Assembly (NCBI RefSeq): GCF_013426205.1
Contig: NC_089428.1
Location: 186,001 to 250,000 of the forward strand
Length of the DNA stretch: 64,000 nucleotides
Source: Metarhizium brunneum
Taxonomy: Eukaryota; Ascomycota; Sordariomycetes; Hypocreales; Clavicipitaceae
Reading direction: 5' to 3'
A model generated the notes under the pieces. It saw nothing but the letters and a program-made list of their open reading frames with translations, did not search any database and had not been told where the DNA came from. This document shows positions 32,678-41,017 of the stretch, piece by piece (positions within the stretch are counted from its first letter, which is position 1; each line of letters begins with the position of its first letter). The position numbers were made by a program, and so were the translations under genes.

Positions 32678-32889
32678 TGTGACAAGGCCAGGGTAACTGG
32701 GCTTGGAACAGAGGGTTCAATTCAATCTATAATAATCGACTTTGGGTTATCAAAGGTCCTTGGATTGGCACGAGGCCTTGAGAGACGAAAGGCCCCTATA
32801 AATACAGCAAGTCGGTGAGGGCCTTCTGCCCTAATCCCGTGACCGTAGCCCTTGTGTAACCCTTGACATTGGGCTATTTCCGTGTAACA
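32678..32889 (+). repeat. Second copy of the solo-LTR family
   Basis: It begins tgtgacaagg and ends cgtgtaaca like the copy at 30839. Shared internal blocks are gggcttggaac, ggttcaattcaa, ttatcaaaggtcc, cacgaggccttgagagacg, cccctataaatac and gggctatttccgtg. It is 38 bases shorter and lacks the hairpin block. Flanks do not match (ctcca against tttga), so the duplication has decayed or an end is lost. Confidence 0.7.
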
Positions 32890-33212
32890 TTTGATGCCAC
32901 TTGTATTGGAGCGGCCGTGGTGTACCCGGATGGAATCTCGTACGCGCAAGCCAGAGGCGTTTGTGGCCTGGCGTTGGGAGTTGCTACCAGGTGCAAGGGA
33001 CTAAAATCAGCATATTCATGCACGTGGTTTGTAAGTCTTTGAACCGTGGCATCAAATAGTTGCTAATTTATTCATGCCTTCAAGGCTAAGCTTAAAACCA
33101 TGTCGTGCTGAAACGTGGTAACCTTGCCTAGCCACAAATGGCATCGCGACTCATACAACGACACCGTCCTTCACCCCTTGGCATCACATTCCATCTTGTT
33201 CATCACTAGTTG

Positions 33213-33234
33213 CCTGACATGGCATGATGCCAGG
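33213..33234. promoter_or_regulatory. Inverted repeat upstream of the aspartic protease gene
   Basis: A perfect dyad tggcat-g-atgcca lies at 33220-33232, with outer cctg...cagg arms extending it, about 170 bases before the ATG and 50 before the TATA box. Plausible binding site for a dimeric regulator; unproven. Confidence 0.35.
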
Positions 33235-33280
33235 TGTTTCGTGGAAGCCAAGTGGTCATACAATAATATGCAAACAGGAT

Positions 33281-33290
33281 TTTATAAAAA
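33281..33290 (+). promoter_or_regulatory. TATA box of the aspartic protease gene
   Basis: tttataaaaa, about 115 bases before the ATG at 33403. A strong TATA match in an expected position. Confidence 0.55.
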
Positions 33291-33402
33291 GGCACCATGA
33301 TGCAGACAATGTCTACCTTTATTCTCAACTTCACACCACACCTTTTATTCGACTGTCTACAGCTTTAAAGCCAAGAGAGGATTAGAAATTCATTCTTTTA
33401 CC

Positions 33403-34947
33403 ATGGGTGTATACGAAACTTTGTTCTTGTTATTTGCGTCTCAGGCGTTGGCCGCGCCTGTAGATGGCCAAGAGGGTACAAAGAATGCCGCCGGCCAGAA
33501 TGGCGTCCTGCACCTGCCTTTGGTCCACTTCGCAAAAGAAGTCGATGTCAGAAATATTGAGAAGCGTGGATTCTCGACTCCCCTTGACTATTTCAAATAT
33601 GATGGAAAGAACGCAGTCACGGCTGTAGGCATCGTTTTGGACGTCGGGACACCGCCGCAAAAGGTCATCTTGGAACCAGACACCGGATCGTCCAAGTTTT
33701 GGGTACTCGGTCTAAAGCCTGGCGATACTCGCGGGAATGAGCCGTCTGCTTATTTTGATCAAAAACAAAGCCAGTCTTTGCAAGACATGAACAAAGAGGA
33801 TGGGGCAGCTTATGGTTCAGGCGAGCGTGTTACTTATAATATGGTTACTGATAAAGTCTCTTTTGAAGGTAAGGGCATTATTTGCTCCATCCCAAAATTC
33901 CAAATTCAACTAACCCATGCCATCAGGTAAATCCTTAGACCAGATGAAATTCGGTGTGGGCAACTTGACCGCTCCTCACACAAGTTTGGGACGACTTGTC
34001 GGCGTAATGGGCTTAATACCCGACCCCAATGTTAAAGATTTTATTCTTGACAAGGTCCTAGAGAAGAACTTGGTCAAGTCTCGAGCCTTCAGCCTTGGCG
34101 TTCGCGAAAAGGGTAAAGGGGCTCTCGCCTTTGGCGGATATGACACTAAAAAGTTCTCTGGTCCTCTTGAGAAGTTGCCCATTCAGCCAGCCAAAAAGAC
34201 AGGGACAACGAGCCAGTAAATATGAAGAAGAAAACCCTACACGCATCTCAACACATTTCTAACCTATGTTTGACAGATATATTGTCGAAGTCCAATCTGT
34301 ACTATTCAACAACGGTACTGGCAATAGTGCAGTCGCGATGGACAAAGGGGACATTGAAAACGGCAAGCCGTTAACTATGGGCATCGATTCCGGAGCCCCA
34401 GCTTTGGGGATTTCTATGGCACTGGGGAGACTCCTTATGGAAAGGACGGGGGCCAAGTTTAAACTCGATCCCCGAGTTCTCGAGTTCGCATGCGATGTAG
34501 TCGACGCCAAAGCTTCGTTTGATTTCAAGATGAGTGATAAGACGGTCATTTCGATCCCTCTTTCGGATTTCGTTAGGAGCCGAATTGACAATGACAAAAC
34601 TTGCCAATTGGCTGTTCAACCCTTCGAGGGTCCTGCTGGTGAGAAAACCCCCGTACTACTAGGAGAATGAAGCTCACACTAACTCTTTTGGTTTTTTTTA
34701 CTTAGACCTTTGGATTGGCGGACACTTTTTACGCAGGGCTCTGGTTGTTTATGATCCGGATAATAAAAACGTCTACGTCGCTCGAGGGGCGGATTGTGGC
34801 TCGAACCTTGTGGCTATTGATGGTAAAATGCCAGACGCTGCGGTAATTGGCGAGTGTAAGGAAGAGGCTCCGGTCTCCAACGCACCAACGGACGAGCCTC
34901 CAAATACGCAGCCGGTCCTCGACGAGGATGATATTCGAGATGCCTGA
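33403..34947 (+). CDS. Secreted pepsin-like aspartic protease (A1 family)
   Basis: Four exons (33403-33868, 33927-34215, 34277-34638, 34706-34947) give 452 residues. A signal peptide covers residues 1-18 (LFLLFASQALAA). A propeptide follows and ends near a KR dibasic site (VRNIEKRGF), a likely Kex2-type cleavage point. The first catalytic motif is PDTGSSKFWV, the second IDSGAPALG; both Asp residues are present. Near the C terminus DLWIGGHFLRRALVVYD matches the family's LLGD.FLR..YVVYD, with Gly-Gly where the usual Gly-Asp stands. The tail is acidic and has no clear GPI signal. Role: extracellular or wall-associated endopeptidase. The KFW after DTGSS (usually DLW) and DSGA (usually DTGT or DSGT) mark a divergent member. 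Confidence 0.88.
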
Positions 34948-35430
34948 GCACCGTATAAATGCAGAGGAGACCAAGTAGGGAAAAGATGAGTAGTGTACCG
35001 CGAGAAGAGGAGTTCCTTCCATGTCACGAAGAAGGTTCTGCCTCTATCCCTTCTATACTCTATAGTATATAGCAGATTCTATTAGATACAATAAAGAGCC
35101 TTTGTCCTACATTGAATCCAATAACAAGACGGTTAACTTTATTCCTCTTGAATACAGGGCCCATTTCCGCAATCGTTTCTGCGGCCGAGTCGCGTACGGA
35201 TTAATGACTCTTTGCTTTCTGTATGCGGCGTTATATACGAGCAAGACCTCTCCACGAGACCGGTATATATCTTAGCCCCATCACAAACTTGACTGGGGTC
35301 TACGCAACCTAACCTGGCCCAAAGAGCTGCGTCGTCAACATTTCCGGCGTCTTCACCCACACAGAACTTTCAGGATGCCTTGATAATCGCAAATGTGGAA
35401 TGGTGTCTGCGACACAATTATTCCACGGCA
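34948..35430. other. Intergenic between convergent genes
   Basis: 3' flanks of the aspartic protease gene and the AlkB-like gene. An AT-rich tract near 35055-35100 (tatagtatatagcag and onward) may hold polyadenylation signals. Nothing else recognised. Confidence 0.4.
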
Positions 35431-36105
35431 TCAACTGGTCTTATTTCCAGCGTCGTCAGCACTCGTCTTCTGCCATCTGTATGCTCTTTCGATGCCCCGT
35501 CGGCTTTGCGCAGTATCGCACAGCTTTTCATTTCCGCATTCACACGTGGCCCCTTCCCGCAACCACCGATACGTGATGCTCCAGCGATCCTGCCTCGGCC
35601 GTACCGTCCCATCAGGCAGCGTGTCCGTCTTGCGGGCTCTTATACCATGCGTCCAGTGCAGTCGTGAATCGCCACCGAGCTGTACCAGGCTCCTCGGTGG
35701 CAAGTCCACCTCGACCTTGTGGCCCGAGTCGCCGTCGCGAAATTGCATGCACACCGGGGAGCCCAGCGACAGCGAATAGAGCTGGTCGTATGCGCTGTGT
35801 GTGTCGACGTGAGGCGGGATCCCGGCCCCGGGGGGGTAATGCTGCAAGCACACCTGGTCGGGCGGCCTGTTCTCTCTCTGCGGCAGCAGCGGGACTAGCC
35901 AGTCGGGAAACGCTCTGAAGGGGATATCGCGGTCAATCCCAAACGTCTTGTAACTGAAGGTGTAGCCGTAGTGAAGAGACCGGCGACCGGGCAATGTTGG
36001 CCACTCGAGATGTGCGAAAACCTTTAACAGTTCACGTTCGGCTTCGGGCGAAATGAAGTCTTGTTCCATCAGAAGCCCTGGAGGTTCAGAAGGAAGTTCC
36101 CCCAT
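35431..36105 (-). CDS. AlkB-like 2-oxoglutarate/Fe(II) dioxygenase
   Basis: The single exon encodes 224 residues. The double-stranded beta-helix signature is complete: HVDTH with His99 and Asp101, His153 in HWTHGI as third iron ligand, and Arg174/Arg180 in RQDRWSITYR to hold 2-oxoglutarate. The upstream CLQHYPPGAGIPPHVD is typical of ALKBH8/ALKBH6-like proteins. Family role: oxidative demethylation or hydroxylation of nucleic acid bases or proteins. No RNA-recognition or methyltransferase domain is attached. The last 30 residues are hydrophilic. The start is the first ATG before the conserved PGLLMEQDFIS segment. Confidence 0.87.
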   Translation of the reverse strand: MGELPSEPPGLLMEQDFISPEAERELLKVFAHLEWPTLPGRRSLHYGYTFSYKTFGIDRDIPFRAFPDWLVPLLPQRENRPPDQVCLQHYPPGAGIPPHVDTHSAYDQLYSLSLGSPVCMQFRDGDSGHKVEVDLPPRSLVQLGGDSRLHWTHGIRARKTDTLPDGTVRPRQDRWSITYRWLREGATCECGNEKLCDTAQSRRGIERAYRWQKTSADDAGNKTS

Positions 36106-36556
36106 GCTGCGCTACAATATTCAATCATCAAAAATGAGTTTCCTTGTCATCGATGATGTGTCGACTGAGGTCGAGTGTGATGTGGTTTCGGTAAAATTCC
36201 TTCAACCCACACATAACATGATTATGTAATCATTTGGGACTGTCCCCGAAATCCCGCCACCCGGTGGATTGAAAGCAGTTGACGCCTATACAGTCTATAC
36301 TCCTCGCGGGTTCATCAGTCACTCCGAAATCGCTCAGTACTGAACTGTTGATCGATTTGTGAAGATGAACGAGATAACACAAGCCCTGAAAATGTAACCA
36401 CGGCGGCCTGGGGACTGCAAGAATGAAGTAGTCCAGAATCCAGATGTCCACCCTAGCAAAGGGATTCCTTGCTATGGAAGGCATGGCTTTGTGGGGAATA
36501 GGGAATTGTCTCACAACTTGAACGCTGTACTTGTAGAGACGGGAATTTAATCAGCT
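36106..36556. other. Intergenic, about 0.45 kb
   Basis: Promoter region of the AlkB-like gene (minus strand) and 3' flank of the unrecognised gene at 36557. Nothing else supported. Confidence 0.35.
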
Positions 36557-37271
36557 CTATGGACTCTTTCTTACTAGTCTGGCACGTGTAGACTTTTTAC
36601 AGGTGAGAGAGGGAATCAGAGGGGCCCGAAGCCAAGTTGTCGGCGAGGCCTCGCTTACTATTCCACCTTGGCCGATGGCTGCGGCTGGTGTTGAGTTGGC
36701 GGATGTCTCAGCTGCCGAGAGTCTAATAATGCCCGGGAACTCTTCGTTCCAGTTTGAGGGAAACATAATCTCGTCCATAACGTCGCTGTGCTTGAAATAC
36801 AAGCCGTGCTCGCCATCCTTGGCGCCAAGTATCGATAAATTGAGATTATAAACCATTGAACACGTATCGGCTTTGGATACCCGCCGTAAAGCCTTAAAGT
36901 GACAGACTGAGTATTGATAGTGTGGAAAAATACTGTATGTAACTCGGCACGAGCCTCAGGGAACTTGGGAAGGACGTTACCATGAGAGAGATGTTCGACA
37001 TGGAGCAGCGAGGTTGTAAAGATATGCAGGTGAGGAAACCAGTCAAGGCTGAATTCACGACCAAGCTTTTATCCTCAGGGCTGTTTTGTATCGTTTTGGG
37101 CACCACGTCAGCACGGCCAACAGTAGTATTTGACATATCGATTCCTAACATAGCCATGCAGCAGAAATGTTGTTTCTGCTCTCCTCGGAAAACTTCATCT
37201 GAATAAGCAATCGATTGGTTTGCATCCTCCTCATCCACTGGTCTGCCCAAGGCCAGTTCACACTCCTTTGT
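36557..37271 (-). CDS. Unrecognised protein, two supported exons, 5' end not found
   Basis: Two open segments, 37271-36981 and 36892-36557, join in frame across an 88-nt intron (donor gtaacg, acceptor tttaag). The first exon is preceded by a good acceptor (ctttaacag) right after an in-frame stop, so it is an internal exon. The translation has protein-like composition: GRPVDEEDANQSIAY, FCCMAMLGIDMSNTTVGRAD, then ALRRVSKADTCSMVYNLNLS and GLYFKHSDVMDEIMFPSNW. I do not recognise the family, and the last 50 residues may be intronic or frame-shifted. The 5' part would lie toward 37272-37580, where the RIP-degraded retrotransposon begins, so the gene may be truncated by that insertion. Real gene, relic, or chance are all possible. 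Confidence 0.4.
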
Positions 37272-37575
37272 CTGTTAAAGGACTGCCCGAAGTCCAAGGA
37301 TTGTGGCTGTCTTCTCGTCTGGTGCGCTGACATCCAGATTCTGAATTCATCTAGGTCATGAAAGGTTCTCAGAAACCGGCCACTATGAAACATCAGCGAC
37401 TGACCAATGGGGTCGGTGCCCAGATGAGTGTGGCAATACCTTTGAGTAATACTTATATATGCTAATTTTCTTCCTTGCTGTTCATGCGATGTTCGGCTGT
37501 GGATGGATTTTACTATGAGACATGAGATGTAATAATCGCTGGGCCTCGGCCGCATCAAAAGAGTGACATCAGAAG

Positions 37576-37580
37576 AGCCA
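37576..37580. repeat. Target-site duplication (left) of the outer retrotransposon
   Basis: agcca, repeated at 53261-53265 just past the other end of the outer element. Confidence 0.85.
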
Positions 37581-38021
37581 TGTAACGGCTAAGGTTCCCA
37601 AGGGATAAACTAGTCGTAGTTTATGTTAGCAGAGCTATTAGGGCAGTTAATCTAAGTAATTAGGTATTATATTAATAATAAGTTATAAATTATAACTAAG
37701 TAATTAAAGTTAAAAAGTTATAAGTAAAGCTTAAATTAATATAATAATTATTATTAAAAGCTAAGAAGTTAAAGTTTATTTATAAAGTAATATTAAGGGT
37801 TCTTATATATTATAATAAATTACTTCTCTTATTATAATATTTCCCTTTAAATTACTATTATAACCATGATCCTACTTATATAGATCATAGTTCTTTTTAT
37901 AATTTAAATATAATAGTTACTTTAATTATTAATTTATTATTTATCTTACTTATATTACTTTATAGCTTATATAGCTAGCCTAACCTATAGCCTACTTCTT
38001 ATATATAACTAGGTTATAATA
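37581..38021 (-). repeat. Left LTR of the outer element
   Basis: 441 bp, aligned to the reverse complement of the intact LTR. The first 60 bases are nearly unmutated, while beyond that most C and G are replaced. It ends at ggttataata where the intact LTR has ggtcgtaaca. Confidence 0.85.
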
Positions 38022-40513
38022 TAATATCCCTTCTTTTATGGTCTTATCCTTAAGACTTAAATCTTATTTTATAAATAGCTTTATAGCCCTTTTTTTTATT
38101 AATAAGTTCCCTTTTTTTTTTATTCTCTAGGATATTTTACTAATATTATATCTAATTATATTTCTAAGCTAAAATTAAATATAAAGAAAAATAATAGTCA
38201 TAAATATACTAATCTTATTAGTATTATAGATTTATTTAGCTACCCTATAAACATGCTTTATACTTATTATTTTAAAAATAATAAATCCTATTATATAATA
38301 AATAAGAAATCATAATATAATAAGTATATATAGTATAATTACTTATATAATAGTATTTTAGTAGCTTCTTCTTATAGGTATTATTATAGCCCTTATTTTA
38401 TTTATATCCTTTTACTAATAGTATTTCTTAGTAATATACTTATTAAAGTAATAAAAGAAATTAAAGTTAGAGGAAAAGAAGGCAGGTAATAAGCTATTAA
38501 AGCTTTATATATAACTAATTAACCTTTAGTTTTAGCTCTTTATAGCTATAAATTAATTAGCTTAAATATAAAAAATCTAGAATTATATTAAAGATAAGAG
38601 TTTAGAATTATTTTATTATAATATAATAAAATTAAATACTAAGAATAAGATTCTACTTACTTTAAATACTTATAAGTATTAAGTAATAAATAATTTAAGT
38701 ATAATAAGTATTCTTAAAAAGAGTAATTAGTCTACTTTTAGGTTAAGTAAGAAGTTCTTAGATCTAAGTCCCCTTATACCTCTTATACCTTTTAGTAAAA
38801 CTACCTTAATAAGTACTAGTACTTCCTTAAGTGCTTTATAGGTTCTTATATATTTTTTTTATATTTATAGTTTTTTTACTTAATAAGGTATTAATATGTT
38901 TTATTTTTTATCCTTATATCTAGGATTTATTTTACTTTATATTCTTTATTATTTAAGACTTTAATATCTTTTTTTATTAGTATATTATTTAATACTTTCT
39001 TAAGAAGTAAAATATATATTATAAGATAATTTCTTATAGTCTTTAATAATAAAAGTTTATAATTATTTATTAATATTTATTTTTTAATAGTAAATAATCC
39101 TAATTTTTTATAATTTAATTTATTACTTAGTTATATTATTTTAATGTTTTATTAAAGTAAGTAAACCATGTCTTCCTCCTTAAAGATTAATCCCTTTAAT
39201 CTTTTATAATTATAATATTATATTATTTTATTTTATATAAATTCTAATTTATATTATATTTTTTTATATAATCTTTTTAGTTTATCTGCTTATAATATTA
39301 CTTATTTTACTTATAGTTCTTTATACTATATTTAAAATACTTTAGGATTAAATCTATAATTAATATAGGCTAGTATTTACTTTATTAATTTTAATATTAA
39401 GCTATTATAAGCTAATTACGCTATAAGTAACTATTTAACCTAATTATCCTATTAATAATTAATATAGTATTATAAATACTATTTAAGTATTTAATTTAAT
39501 TTTTTTATTTATTTATTTATTTATAAGTAATATATAATACTTAACTTATAATTTATTTTAAGTTATATCATAAGTACTTATTAAAACTTAAAGGTAAATA
39601 TACTTTTTTTATTTAATATAATTTCCTTTAATAGCTTATAATTACTTATTATTATTTATAAGAATATATATATAAGTTCTTTTATATTACTTACTTCTTT
39701 ATATAATAAAAAGTATTTATACTTTATAAGTTTATCTATAACCATAAATATACTATTATATTTTATATTAATTATTAGTTCTTTTAATATTAATAGCTTT
39801 ATAATATAATTAAAAGCTATTAATTCCTATAGTTATATTAGTACTAATAATAGTTATAGTTCCTTATATAGCTTATATTATAAAGCCTTACTTTTTTTAT
39901 ATTATATATATTTATTAATAACCTTCTTAATTATTTTTTTAATTCCTAAGAAATTATATTATTATTATATCTTATCTAGTATTTTATAGATTCCTTAATA
40001 TTTATAAGCTAGGTATTTATATATTTCTTTAATATATTCTTCTTATAACTCTAATAATATCTAGATTTTCTCTCTATATATTAATACTTCTCTTAGGTAG
40101 TATATATATCTTATTAATATATCCCTAATATATTATATATTATTTATTACTTATTAGTATATTTTATTATATATTAGGTTTTCTTTTTATACTTTTAATA
40201 TAATATTTAATTATCTTTACTAAAAGTTATTATTTTTATTAATTTTAAGGAGTTATCTTATTATTATAAGTACTCTTATATTATAATTACTTCTTTAACT
40301 TAAAGTATTTACTTATTTATTTTTAGATTCTTTTTAATAAATAATTTTATAATTAAATTCTAAAAGATATTTAGCCTATTAAATTTATTATTTATTTAAT
40401 TATTATATTATTATAAAATAAGAGATGTTTTTATGATTAATATATATCTTAACTTTATGTTTACTTTTTATAAAATAGTATTTAAATTCCTTAAAAATAT
40501 TAATAATTACTAA
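38022..40513 (-). other. RIP-degraded 3' interior of the outer element
   Basis: AT-only sequence corresponding, reversed, to the RNase H end, integrase, chromodomain and 3' region of the young copy. Stops in all frames. No gene. Confidence 0.8.
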
Positions 40514-40518
40514 GAATT
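40514..40518. repeat. Target-site duplication (left) of the inner retrotransposon
   Basis: gaatt, repeated at 48330-48334. On the minus strand this is part of the Glu-Phe codons of the outer element's RNase H region (K-E-F in the intact copy). Confidence 0.9.
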
Positions 40519-40648
40519 TGTTACGACCCAGCACGTAGGCTGCAGGTTGGGCCGGCTGCATGGAGCCGCCGGGCGGCACAGGCATGACGGGCCACGGAAC
40601 ATTGGTCGGCACGACAGGACCAATGGGAAGGACGCTCAGTTATTATAA

Positions 40649-40702
40649 GTGAGCATGCACAACGCTCACCAGTGTTTGGAAGTGAGCATCGAGGATGCTC
40701 AC
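40649..40702. promoter_or_regulatory. Tandem GTGAGC...GCTCAC dyads in the LTR U3 region
   Basis: Two inverted repeats follow each other: gtgagc (40649-40654) with gctcac (40664-40669), and a perfect nine-base pair gtgagcatc (40682-40690) with gatgctcac (40694-40702). They lie just upstream of the TATA box, so they may bind a transcription regulator. The same block recurs in the 3' LTR at 48024-48077. Confidence 0.5.
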
Positions 40703-40726
40703 CTCCGCGATAACTAGCAACCGTAG

Positions 40727-40732
40727 TATATA
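40727..40732 (+). promoter_or_regulatory. TATA box of the inner element's LTR promoter
   Basis: tatata within gtagtatataggg, about 45 bases before the inferred transcript start at 40774. Confidence 0.6.
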
Positions 40733-40955
40733 GGGACCCCCAAATTCGCTTCATAGATAGCCTCTAGCTCCTTAGCTTTCAACACAGATCATTACATTGA
40801 ATAAGCCTCGCTTACAACTCTTTGACTCTGATCACTTGGTTACGGTCTACGACCTATTACCAACGTAACACCCAACTGCTCAGATTGACTGCCCTAGTGG
40901 CTCTGCCAACATAAACTACGACTAGTTTATCCCTTGGGAACCTTAGCCGTTACAC

Positions 40956-40965
40956 GTTGAAAGCT
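40956..40965 (+). promoter_or_regulatory. Self-priming primer-binding site
   Basis: The bases gttgaaagct, starting two bases after the LTR, are an exact reverse complement of agctttcaac at 40774-40783 inside the same LTR. They do not start with the TGG expected for binding a tRNA 3' end. In Tf1/sushi-type elements the first bases of the mRNA fold back on such a site to prime reverse transcription. The match also predicts the transcript start at about 40774. Confidence 0.7.
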
Positions 40966-41017
40966 CTTGTTCAGACTACTACCGCGTCACTCTGAGCAAT
41001 ACCTGATAACTGTCAAC

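Larger units (their letters stand above)
30824..33402. other. Intergenic, 2.6 kb, with two LTR-family repeats
   Basis: Apart from the solo LTR (30839-31088) and its relative (32678-32889), no gene is recognised. A short direct repeat, ccacgactcgaacaccg-like, occurs at about 31771 and 31799. Promoter elements of the aspartic protease gene lie at the right end. Confidence 0.45.
40519..40954 (+). repeat. 5' LTR of the inner element
   Basis: 436 bp, tgttacgaccc...gccgttaca. It contains a TATA box at 40727-40732, a GTGAGC/GCTCAC dyad block (40649-40702) and the probable transcript start near 40774. It matches the 3' LTR base for base as far as I compared. Confidence 0.93.
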
